Source: Promicromonosporaceae bacterium
Lineage (GTDB): Bacteria; Actinomycetota; Actinomycetes; Actinomycetales; Cellulomonadaceae
Length of the DNA stretch: 42,157 bases
Reading direction: 5' to 3'
NCBI GenBank assembly: GCA_009783295.1
Contig: WRHK01000033.1
Location: 1-42,157 of the forward strand
The notes under the pieces were generated by a model. The model saw only the letters and a program-made list of their open reading frames with translations, was not told the origin of the DNA and did no database searches. This document shows positions 8,894 to 16,021 of this stretch, piece by piece (position 1 is the stretch's first letter; each line of letters begins with the position of its first letter). The position numbers were made by a program, and so were the translations under genes.

Positions 8894-9778
8894 TCAGAGC
8901 CCGAGCACCGTCGGCGCCGCGAGCGACCAGCGCTCCGCCCAGTCGCCGATCGGCTCCACGCCCACTCCACGCAGGGCGTCGTGCCCCAGCACCGAGTAGC
9001 TGGGGCGCGGCGCCTTCGCCGCGAACGCGGCCGAGCTCACCGGGTCGACCCGGGCCTGGAGCCCCGCGGCCGTCATGATCGCCTTCGCGAAGCCGTTCCA
9101 GGTGACCTCGCCCTGCGAGGTGCCGTGGTAGATGCCAGACGGGGCGCCCGCGGCGACGAGCCGCACGATGAGGTCGGCGAGGTCCACGGTCCACGTCGGC
9201 TGGCCGAGCTGGTCGTCGACGACGGTGAGCACATCGCGCTCGCCGCCCAGCCGCGCCATGGTCTTGGGGAAGTTGGGACCGCCGGCGCCGTAGAGCCACG
9301 CCGTGCGGATCACGTAGTAGTCGGGAGTGTTGGCGCGGACAGCCCACTCCCCCGCAGCCTTGGTGCGGCCGTAGGCGCCGGCCGGCGCGACGGGGGCGTC
9401 CTCCTGGTACGGCGCGGTGGCGTGACCCTCGAACACGTAGTCCGTGGAGATCTGCACCAGCCGAGCGCCAGTGGCGGCAGCAGCGCGCGCCAGGTTCTGC
9501 GGCCCGACGGCGTTCACCATGAACGCGGCGGCCTCCTGGTCCTCCGCGGCGTCCACGGCGGTCCATGCGGCACAGTTGACGACGACGTCGTACCCCTGGA
9601 CTGCGGCGAGGGTGGCGTCGGCGTCGGTGATGTCGACGTGCACGCGGTCGACGCCGTCCACCTCGGCGCCAGCGGCGCGTGCGGCGGCGACCATGTCCTG
9701 GCCGAGCATGCCGTGCGCGCCGACGACGAGCCAGCGGCCGGACAGGGATGCGGTCTGGGGGTTCGCGGTGTCGGTCAC
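8894..9778 (-). CDS. rmlD: dTDP-4-dehydrorhamnose reductase RmlD
   Basis: RmlD makes the last step to dTDP-L-rhamnose, an NAD(P)H-dependent reduction of the 4-keto sugar. The 294-residue short-chain dehydrogenase has the Rossmann GAHGMLG at 20-26, STDYVF at 111-116 and the catalytic YGRTK with Tyr136 and Lys140. The GTG start (VTDTANPQTAS) was chosen because it lies seven bases after a -10 element TAGGAT and gives normal length; the open frame continues antisense through rmlC and is not coding there. It diverges from rmlC across a 51-base gap. The divergent pair is probably co-regulated through the symmetrical element at 9782-9791. Confidence 0.95.
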   Translation of the reverse strand: MTDTANPQTASLSGRWLVVGAHGMLGQDMVAAARAAGAEVDGVDRVHVDITDADATLAAVQGYDVVVNCAAWTAVDAAEDQEAAAFMVNAVGPQNLARAAAATGARLVQISTDYVFEGHATAPYQEDAPVAPAGAYGRTKAAGEWAVRANTPDYYVIRTAWLYGAGGPNFPKTMARLGGERDVLTVVDDQLGQPTWTVDLADLIVRLVAAGAPSGIYHGTSQGEVTWNGFAKAIMTAAGLQARVDPVSSAAFAAKAPRPSYSVLGHDALRGVGVEPIGDWAERWSLAAPTVLGL

Positions 9779-9781
9779 GCG

Positions 9782-9791
9782 TAGGATCCTA
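9782..9791. promoter_or_regulatory. Palindromic double -10 element TAGGATCCTA between rmlD and rmlC
   Basis: The 10-base palindrome reads TAGGAT on both strands. Leftward it ends seven bases before the rmlD GTG, predicting a leaderless rmlD mRNA. Rightward it predicts a start near 9794 and a leader of about 36 bases with GAGGAG before rmlC. No convincing -35 is visible on either side. Confidence 0.55.
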
Positions 9792-9829
9792 GAGCCTGCG
9801 ACCCTGCCCCCCAGAACGAGGAGCCCCCC

Positions 9830-10447
9830 GTGCAGATCCGCGAACTCCGTGTCCCCGGCGCCTTCGAGATCACCCCGAAGCAGTTCGGCGATCCGCGCGG
9901 CGTCTTCCTGGAGTGGTTCAAGGCCGCCGCCTTCGAGGAGGCCGTCGGGCACACGCTCGACCTCGCGCAGGCCAACTGCTCCGTCTCGAGCGCGGGCGTG
10001 GTGCGCGGCATCCACTTCGCGGACGTCCCCCCGGGCCAGGCCAAGTACGTCACCTGCCCCAAGGGCGCCGTGCTCGACGTCGTCGTCGACATCCGCGTCG
10101 GATCGCCGACGTTCGGCCAGTGGGACTCGGTGCTGCTCGACGACGTCGACCGTCGCGCGATCTACCTGGGCGAGGGCCTGGGGCACGCGTTCATGGCGCT
10201 CGAGGACGGCTCCACCGTGATGTACCTCTGCTCCACCGGCTACAACCCCACGGGCGAGCACGGCATCAACCCGCTCGACGAGCAGATCGGCCTCACCTGG
10301 CCGACCACGGACCGCCACGGCAACCCGATCACGCCGCTGCTGTCCGACAAAGACACCGCCGCCCCGACTCTTGCCGAGGCGCAGGAGCAGGGCCTGCTGC
10401 CCGACTACGAGCAGGTGCTCGCGTACACGCGCTCGCTCGCGAGGTAG
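9830..10447 (+). CDS. rmlC: dTDP-4-dehydrorhamnose 3,5-epimerase RmlC
   Basis: RmlC converts dTDP-4-keto-6-deoxy-glucose to the L-configured 4-keto-rhamnose. The 205-residue cupin has the family's active-site residues where they are known from the mycobacterial enzyme: His62 in VRGIHF, Lys72 in GQAKYV and Tyr132 in VMYLC. The N-terminal FGDPRGVFLEW is the usual substrate loop. The GTG start has GAGGAG (9818-9823) six bases upstream. It diverges from rmlD and is followed at once by the tail of a broken HNH gene on the other strand. It works in the cytosol with RmlA and RmlD to feed the rhamnosyltransferases of the locus. Confidence 0.96.
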   Translation: MQIRELRVPGAFEITPKQFGDPRGVFLEWFKAAAFEEAVGHTLDLAQANCSVSSAGVVRGIHFADVPPGQAKYVTCPKGAVLDVVVDIRVGSPTFGQWDSVLLDDVDRRAIYLGEGLGHAFMALEDGSTVMYLCSTGYNPTGEHGINPLDEQIGLTWPTTDRHGNPITPLLSDKDTAAPTLAEAQEQGLLPDYEQVLAYTRSLAR

Positions 10448-10451
10448 TGGC

Positions 10452-10740
10452 TCAGCAGCGGCCGAGCAGGTCGCGCATCGCGTTCTTCTCTGCCTGCGTC
10501 GCCCGCAGCTTGTAGGTGGCCTTCACCTCGACCTGCGGGGCGACGTAGTCGCACCGGAATGCAGTGTTCGGCGGCAGCCACCGGTCGGCGGCCCGTCGCT
10601 CTTGCCGGCGTTCGTGGGGCCGTCGACGGCACGCAGGTCGCCGGGGTCGTTGGCGAGCTGCTCACGGCGCGCGTCCGTCAAGGCGTTGGCGCCGTTCTTC
10701 CACGCGTCCGACGGCGCAAGAGGACGGGCGCGCACCCGCG
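10452..10740 (-). pseudogene. Remnant of an HNH endonuclease (DUF1524/GmrSD C-terminal-like), frameshifted and 5'-truncated
   Basis: Two consecutive minus-strand frames read as one conserved protein tail. The first, about 10735-10600, gives LAPSDAWKNGANALTDARRE and then QLANDPGDLRAVDGPTNAGK. The second, about 10600-10452, gives RAADRWLPPNTAFRCDYVAP, then QVEVKATYKLRATQAEKNAM and RDLLGRC before TGA. This is the C-terminal half of the secreted HNH family of actinobacteria as I remember it. One missing base near 10596 would explain the frame change. The DH-containing catalytic strand that should precede LAPSDAW is absent and no start codon fits, so the gene is dead, not just mis-sequenced. This stretch (10448-10776) otherwise holds no gene; a long plus-strand frame there is an artefact. 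Confidence 0.72.
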
Positions 10741-10776
10741 GGCGGCGTGGCGCAGGGTGACCTCAACGCCGACGGG

Positions 10777-12294
10777 TCAGCTACAGGACCAGTCGTAGTC
10801 CTGGCCCGACTGGATCGTGCCGACCACGTACTGGGTCATGACGATCGTGCCGCCGCCCGTCAGCGGGATCCCACCGCACGCGGCTTTGGCCGTCGCGATC
10901 GGCGCGACTCCGACCGGAATCCAGCTGGGCAGCCCGTACAACGGGCTCGTCGACGGGACGGTCCCGATGTGCTCAGAGAAGTGGCTGGGTGGCGCATAGA
11001 GCCCCACCGTGGCGCCGATCTTCTGGAAGTAGGCGGTCATGCCCTCGAGCGAGGCGCGGTTGAGCGCCTGGTAGTTGGCCGTCGTGCTCGTCAGGTACGT
11101 GAACGACGACTCGACGTCGAGCCACCACCGGTACGACCCGGGCGTCGTGACGTCGCGGCTGGTCGCGTCGTCGTAGGCGCGCGCGTAGCCGTACATCCAC
11201 GAGCAGGCCGCATCGACCGCGCCCGCGCACGTGCCGAGCGGGTTGCTCACGGCCGTCCCCGCCGGGTACTGGTTGCTTGCCGGCCACGACGTCGCCGCGG
11301 TGCCCGGGTTGCCGGTGGCCACGTACAGCTGCACCTTGGGCTGGACCGAGGTGCCGGCGGTCGCCTTTGCCCAGGCGATCTCGTCGGCCAGGTTCGGGTT
11401 GGTGCCGAGCGCGTTGCCCTTGTTCACCCCGACGATCCCGAAGGCCATCCCGCTGGGGTACGGCCCCGTCGCCTGGGGCCACGAGACGTCGGCGCCGGTG
11501 CGTAGCGAGTCGGGCGCGGTGGCGCGCCGCACGCCGAGGGTGTCGTTGCCGTCGCCGTTCCAGTCGCCCACCAGCACGATGTCGTCGGCCTTGCCGTACG
11601 CGAACGAGACGTCGGCCTGCCCGCCCGTCGTTCCGTTGGTCAGGAAGTACTGGCTGCCGCGGCGCACCCCGAGCGTGTCCTTGCCGTCGGCGTTCCAGTC
11701 GCCCACCAGCACCGTGTCGTCGGGCTTGCCGTAGGCGAAGCTGATGTCCGCCTGGCCCCCGGCGGTGCCGTTGGTCAGGAAGTACTGGCTGCCGCGGCGC
11801 ACGCCCAGCGTGTCCTTGCCGTCACCGTTCCAGTCGCCCACGAGGACGGTGTCGTCGGCCTTGCCGTACGCGAAGCTGATGTCCGCCTGACCGCCCGTCG
11901 TCCCGTTCGTCAGGAAGTACTGGTTCCCGCGGCGCACGCCCAGCGTGTCCTTGCCGTCACCGTTCCAGTCGCCCACCAGCACGACGTCGCCCGGCTTGCC
12001 GAAGGCGAAGCTGATGTCCGCCTGACCGCCCGTCGTCCCGTTCGTCAGGAAGTACTCGTTCCCGCGGCGCACGCCCAGCGTGTCCTTGCCGTCACCGTTC
12101 CAGTCGCCCACCAGCACGACGTCGTCGGCCTTGCCGTACGCGAACGTGATGTCCGCCTGGCCGCCCGTGGTGCCGTTGGTCAGGTAGTACCAGCTGCCCG
12201 GGCTGGCGGCCTCCGCCGGCTGTGCCGCGATCGTGGCGGTCAGCAGCACGGCGACCCCCGCGGCAACGACGGACGTGATTCGGCGCAAGAACAC
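10777..12294 (-). CDS. Secreted five-repeat protein with C-terminal GH25-like (lysozyme-type barrel) domain
   Basis: The 505-residue product starts at GTG with GGGGGG just upstream. A signal peptide (residues 1 to about 29, ending PAEAA) is followed by five nearly identical 45-residue units (YFLTNGTTGGQADISFAYGK, then VLVGDWNGDGKDTLGVRRG), covering roughly 33-258. The C-terminal 245 residues begin with GADVSWPQATGPYPSGMAFG and contain YRWWLDVES, with Asp and Glu two apart as in GH25 muramidases, then LEGMTAYFQKIGATVGLYAP and a final VMTQYVVG. I infer a GH25-related barrel; whether it cuts peptidoglycan is not shown. The opposite domain order (repeat first, enzyme last) from the amidase gene at 16022 shows the repeat is a portable module. 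It follows the GT4 gene on the same strand but has its own probable promoter. Confidence 0.82.
   Translation of the reverse strand: MFLRRITSVVAAGVAVLLTATIAAQPAEAASPGSWYYLTNGTTGGQADITFAYGKADDVVLVGDWNGDGKDTLGVRRGNEYFLTNGTTGGQADISFAFGKPGDVVLVGDWNGDGKDTLGVRRGNQYFLTNGTTGGQADISFAYGKADDTVLVGDWNGDGKDTLGVRRGSQYFLTNGTAGGQADISFAYGKPDDTVLVGDWNADGKDTLGVRRGSQYFLTNGTTGGQADVSFAYGKADDIVLVGDWNGDGNDTLGVRRATAPDSLRTGADVSWPQATGPYPSGMAFGIVGVNKGNALGTNPNLADEIAWAKATAGTSVQPKVQLYVATGNPGTAATSWPASNQYPAGTAVSNPLGTCAGAVDAACSWMYGYARAYDDATSRDVTTPGSYRWWLDVESSFTYLTSTTANYQALNRASLEGMTAYFQKIGATVGLYAPPSHFSEHIGTVPSTSPLYGLPSWIPVGVAPIATAKAACGGIPLTGGGTIVMTQYVVGTIQSGQDYDWSCS
11523..12192 (-). repeat. Tandem 135-bp repeat array inside the GH25-like protein gene
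   Basis: Five 45-codon units occur in tandem. The block GTGTCCTTGCCGTC recurs at about 11674, 11809, 11944 and 12079 with an exact 135-base period; a diverged copy is near 11540. The units starting at 11806 and 11941 differ at only about a dozen bases, so recent duplication or gene conversion is likely. Confidence 0.85.
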
Positions 12295-12306
12295 AGAAAC
12301 CCCCCT

Positions 12307-12340
12307 GGCCCGGGCTCGTCCTCGGGCCGCGGGAACCCTA
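12307..12340 (-). promoter_or_regulatory. Probable promoter and leader hairpin of the 10777-12294 gene
   Basis: On the minus strand TAGGGT (12340-12335) is a -10-like element. Transcription would start near 12328, exactly where an eight-pair hairpin begins (arms 12321-12328 and 12307-12314, one G-U pair, six-base loop). The hairpin could protect the mRNA or terminate the upstream GT4 transcript. No T-run follows it. Confidence 0.35.
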
Positions 12341-12368
12341 GCGGAACTTCATCCGCCGCAGGAACCCC

Positions 12369-13487
12369 TTAGCGGAGCGCATTCTCGTACGCGGTGACGT
12401 GCGCCTGGGCCGCGGCGGCCCAGGTGAAGCCGGCCGCGCGCTCGACAGCGGCCTCCGCGAGCACCGCCCGCCGCGGCGCGTCCTCGAGCAGCGCGCGCAG
12501 CTCGGTGGCGATCGAGGCGTCGTCGGTGCCGCAGTAGGCGACGGCGTCGCCGCCGACCTCGGGGAGCGACAGCTCACGCGTAGTGAGCACGGTGGCGCCG
12601 CAGGCCATGGCCTCCAGCACCGGCAGGCCGAACCCCTCGCCGAGGCTCGGGTAGGCGAGGATGCGGGCGCCCGCGAGGAAGCCTGGCAGGTCGTCGAGCG
12701 GCAGGTAGCCGGGGCGACGCACGGTGAGGTGGCCAGGCACGGCGGCGACCGCCGTGTCGATGGACTCGTCCCAGCCCTTGCCGCCGGCCAGCACCAGGGC
12801 CGGGGGCTGGTCGAGGCCTTCGCAGGCGCGGACCCAGGCGCGCACGAGCGCGGGAACGTTCTTGCGCGGCTCGAGCGTGCCGAGGAACCCGACATAGTCG
12901 GCGTCGCCGATGCCCAGGCTGGAGCGCACGCGGGCGGCGTCGGCGGCGGGGACGGCGTGGAAGCGGTCGTGGTCGACGCCGTGGTAGGCCACGTGGAACT
13001 TGTCCGGGTCTGCGCCGACCAGGCGCACCACCTCGTCGCGGGTCGCCATGCTCGGGGTGATCAGCCCGGCCGCACGGCTCGCTGCGACGCGGATCGCGTT
13101 GCGGAAGAACACGGCCTTGGAGCGCAGGTGCAGGTCGGGCGTGGTGAAGAACGTGGCGTCGTGCAGCGTCACCACGACGGGCACGCCCGCGGCCAGCGGC
13201 ATCGTGTAGTGCGGGCTGTGCACGACGTCGGGCCGCACGCGGCGCACCAGCGCGGGCAGGCCGGTCTGTTCCCAGGCCATGCGGCGCGGACGGCGCTCCA
13301 GCGCCGGCGGCACGGCGACGATCTCGGCGTGCGGAGCAAGCCCGGCGAACAGATCCTGGTCGCGGGACTGAGCAGCGATCGTCAGCCGCACCCCGGCGCG
13401 GTCGAGCTCGGGCACGAGCTCGTCGACGTAGCGGCCGACTCCGCCCCGGTCTGCGGGGACGGCAGTGGCGTCGAGCAGGACGTGCAC
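12369..13487 (-). CDS. GT4 glycosyltransferase
   Basis: A 372-residue GT-B enzyme: MHVLLDATAVPADRGGVGRY forms the N-terminal glycine-rich loop, HSPHYTMPL and VVTLHDATFF follow, GFLGTLEPRKNV starts the C-terminal Rossmann domain, and SLGEGFGLPVLEAMACG carries the EX7E nucleotide-sugar motif. Retaining glycosyltransferases of this family use GDP-, UDP- or ADP-sugars, and the donor cannot be read from sequence. The GTG start has GGAGG six bases upstream, and a -10-like TAGGGT lies at 13527-13522. It shares its layout and the EPRKN and EGFG motifs with the GT4 enzyme at 26515, so the two are likely paralogues. It stands alone, between two secreted-protein genes, and probably acts in the cytosol on the same polysaccharide. 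Confidence 0.9.
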   Translation of the reverse strand: MHVLLDATAVPADRGGVGRYVDELVPELDRAGVRLTIAAQSRDQDLFAGLAPHAEIVAVPPALERRPRRMAWEQTGLPALVRRVRPDVVHSPHYTMPLAAGVPVVVTLHDATFFTTPDLHLRSKAVFFRNAIRVAASRAAGLITPSMATRDEVVRLVGADPDKFHVAYHGVDHDRFHAVPAADAARVRSSLGIGDADYVGFLGTLEPRKNVPALVRAWVRACEGLDQPPALVLAGGKGWDESIDTAVAAVPGHLTVRRPGYLPLDDLPGFLAGARILAYPSLGEGFGLPVLEAMACGATVLTTRELSLPEVGGDAVAYCGTDDASIATELRALLEDAPRRAVLAEAAVERAAGFTWAAAAQAHVTAYENALR

Positions 13488-13573
13488 GAAGGACCTCCGG
13501 GGCGCGGGCGACAGGCCTCCGACCCTACAGCGCCAACCCGGCGTGGGACCTGCGGCCCATGAAGCGCCTCACC

Positions 13574-13579
13574 TACCGT
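13574..13579 (+). promoter_or_regulatory. -10-like element TACCGT
   Basis: TACCGT precedes the ATG at 13606 by 26 bases, with AAGGAG in between. The same hexamer, again followed by GA, lies at 33657-33662 before another exported protein, and on the minus strand at 19791-19786 before the gene at 18315. Confidence 0.35.
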
Positions 13580-13605
13580 GAAACCCTCGGTAAGGAGCCC
13601 GTCCC

Positions 13606-16011
13606 ATGCGCATGCGAACTCGTCGCCTGGGCGCCGCAGCCCTGGCGTCCGCACTCTTCGTCACGCTCCTGGGCGCGGCGGTGACCACGGACGTCGGCTC
13701 GGCGGCGACACCGATCACGGACTTCGACCCGGGCTACATCATCAGCGACGCGGTGATGTACGACTCCCGAAGCATGACGGAGGCGCAGATCGCGCAGTTC
13801 ATCGCGGCCCAGGGCGCAAGCTGCACGCCATCGGCGGGCAACACGTGCCTCAAGGACTATCGCGAGACGACGCCGACGCGGCCTGCCACGTCCCTGTGCA
13901 CCGGCACGTACACGGGGGCGGCCGACGAGACGGCGGCCGCGATCATCAGCAAGGTGGGTATCGCCTGCGGGATCAACCCCCAGGTGCTGCTGGTGACGCT
14001 CCAGAAGGAGCAGGGCCTGATCACGGCGACCGCGGGCAAGGCCCCGGCGACGTACGCGCGCGCCCTCGGCTTCGGCTGCCCCGACAACACTGGCGGTGTG
14101 TGCTCCGCCGAGTACGCGGGCTTCGCGAACCAGGTGTACTCGGCGGCCCAGCAGCTGCAGCGCTACGCGGCGAACCCCACCTCGTACGCGCACCGTGCCG
14201 GGGCGATCAACAACATCCGCTTCAGCCCCGACGCCTCCTGCGGGTCGTCGCCCGTGTTCATCCAGAACCAGGGCACGGCGTCGCTCTACAACTACACGCC
14301 GTACCAGCCGAACGCTGCCGCGCTCGCCGCGGGCACAGGCACGGGCGACGCGTGCTCGTCGTACGGCAACCGCAACTTCCACATCTACTTCAAGCAGTGG
14401 TTCGGCCTGCCGACGGGCAACCGCACGCCGTTCGGGCACGTCGACGCCGTGACGGCGTCCGGCCCTGGGGCCGTGACGGTCAGCGGGTGGGCCGTCGACC
14501 GCGACGCTGACTCGATCGACGTCCACGTGCGCATCAACGGGCAGCTCGCAGGGGCGCTGCCGGCCACCGCCCCGCGCTCCGACATCCAGCGCCTCTACGG
14601 CAAGGCCAGGTCGGGCTTCTCAGGGACGTTCGCGACCGCGGCAGGGCGGCAGGACGTGTGCGTCTACGCGATCAACAGTCCCGCCGGCGCCAACCCGCTG
14701 ATCGGCTGCTCCACCGTCACGGTCACCAATCAAGCCCCCCGCGGCAGCCTCGACGTCGTCACCGCGGGCTCCGGCACGATCTACGTAGCCGGATGGGCGT
14801 TCGACCCGGACACGACGGCGGCGATCCCCGTCCACGTCTACGTCGACGGCAAGGCGGCCGCTGCCGTCGGCGCGGCCGGCTCACGGCCCGACGTCGCGCG
14901 CGTCTACGGGCAGGGCGGTACGTCGGGGTTCTCCACGACCGTCGGAGCCACCAACGGCGCTCACCAGGTGTGCGTCTACGCGATCAACACCCCCGCGGGC
15001 CCGAACCCGATGCTCGGGTGCCGCAACGTCGCCGTCGCGAACGCGGCGCCGCGCGCCGCGCTCGACATCGTGAACGTCGCCAGCCCGCAGCAGGTGCAGG
15101 TTCGCGGGTGGGCGTTCGACACCGACTCTGCCCAGCCGATCTCCGTGCGCATCTCGGTCGACGGCGCCGCCGTCCGCACGGTCACGGCGAACGGGTCGCG
15201 GCCCGACGTCGCCCGCGTCTTCGGCGTGCGCGACACCACGGGCTACGACACGTCGATCGCGCTCACCGCGGGGAGCCGGCAGGTCTGCGTCGACTCCCTT
15301 GACGCCTCGACGGCCCTGCCCACCCGCGTGGGCTGCCGCACGGTGAGCGTGCCGAACACGCCGACGGTCGGGGCCGTCACCGACGCCACGCCCGACGTCT
15401 CGGGCAACGCCGCGCCGCAGGTCAGCGTCTCCGGCTGGGCCTGGGACTACGACGTGCCGCAGACTCCCGTGACCGTCCAGCTGACGGTCGACGGCGTCGC
15501 CGCCGGCACCACCACCGCCTCCGCCACCGTGTCGCCCGTCCCGGCCGGAGCGGGGCGCGCGCAGGTCGGCTGGTCGGCCAAGGTCGCAGCCTCACCGGGC
15601 ACGCGGAACGTCTGCGCCGTGGCCCTCGACCCGCCCGCAGGCACGCAGCGGCCCCTCGGCTGCATGCAGGTGGACGTCCCCAACCGCGTCCCCTTCGGCG
15701 CGCTGGACGCGGTGGCCGTGCAGACGTCCGGTACCACGAGCTCGGTGCGCGTGGCGGGCTGGGCCATCGACCCGGACTCCGCCACGTCCGTGGCGGTGCA
15801 CGTCTACGTCGACGGGAAGCTCGCGGGGACCGGCGTCGCCGACCTGGCCCGGCCCGACGTCGAGGCCGCCTACGGGCTGGGCGCCAACCGCGGGTTCGCG
15901 TTCTCGGTCCCGGTCGCGTCGGGGGCGTCGGAGGTGCGGGTGTACTTCATCAACATCCCGGCCGGCAGCAACCCGAACATCCTGTGGCCGTCCGCCATCA
16001 CCGTGCCCTGA
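13606..16011 (+). CDS. Secreted hemagglutinin-like protein with five Ig-like repeats
   Basis: The 801-residue product has AAGGAG eight bases before its ATG and a signal peptide (RTRRLG, hydrophobic stretch, cleavage near residue 34 after GSAA). Residues 35 to about 270 match a domain common in actinobacterial secreted proteins often labelled hemagglutinin: YIISDAVMYDSRSMTEAQI, then ACGINPQVLLVTLQKEQGLI, several cysteines, and YGNRNFHIYFKQWFGLP. The LQKEQGL segment recalls lysozyme-fold helices, but the activity is unknown. Residues from about 275 hold five units of about 95-105 residues with (V/A)GWAFDPDT, VHVYVDGK, SRPDVARVYG, GF and GCRxVxV. The same unit occurs once in the amidase at 16022. 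A wall-binding or adhesive role is inference. It ends 10 bases from the convergent amidase gene. Confidence 0.82.
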   Translation: MRMRTRRLGAAALASALFVTLLGAAVTTDVGSAATPITDFDPGYIISDAVMYDSRSMTEAQIAQFIAAQGASCTPSAGNTCLKDYRETTPTRPATSLCTGTYTGAADETAAAIISKVGIACGINPQVLLVTLQKEQGLITATAGKAPATYARALGFGCPDNTGGVCSAEYAGFANQVYSAAQQLQRYAANPTSYAHRAGAINNIRFSPDASCGSSPVFIQNQGTASLYNYTPYQPNAAALAAGTGTGDACSSYGNRNFHIYFKQWFGLPTGNRTPFGHVDAVTASGPGAVTVSGWAVDRDADSIDVHVRINGQLAGALPATAPRSDIQRLYGKARSGFSGTFATAAGRQDVCVYAINSPAGANPLIGCSTVTVTNQAPRGSLDVVTAGSGTIYVAGWAFDPDTTAAIPVHVYVDGKAAAAVGAAGSRPDVARVYGQGGTSGFSTTVGATNGAHQVCVYAINTPAGPNPMLGCRNVAVANAAPRAALDIVNVASPQQVQVRGWAFDTDSAQPISVRISVDGAAVRTVTANGSRPDVARVFGVRDTTGYDTSIALTAGSRQVCVDSLDASTALPTRVGCRTVSVPNTPTVGAVTDATPDVSGNAAPQVSVSGWAWDYDVPQTPVTVQLTVDGVAAGTTTASATVSPVPAGAGRAQVGWSAKVAASPGTRNVCAVALDPPAGTQRPLGCMQVDVPNRVPFGALDAVAVQTSGTTSSVRVAGWAIDPDSATSVAVHVYVDGKLAGTGVADLARPDVEAAYGLGANRGFAFSVPVASGASEVRVYFINIPAGSNPNILWPSAITVP

Positions 16012-16021
16012 CTGCTGATGC

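Noticed and set aside
10564-11505. Plus-strand frame of 313 codons across the HNH remnant and the GH25-like gene
   Set aside because: It is antisense to the conserved domains and rich in Arg/Gly/Val with no recognisable motif.
11523-12192. Possible CRISPR-like array because of the regular 135-base repeats
   Set aside because: The whole period is coding and in frame (45 residues), with no short repeat plus unique spacer structure.
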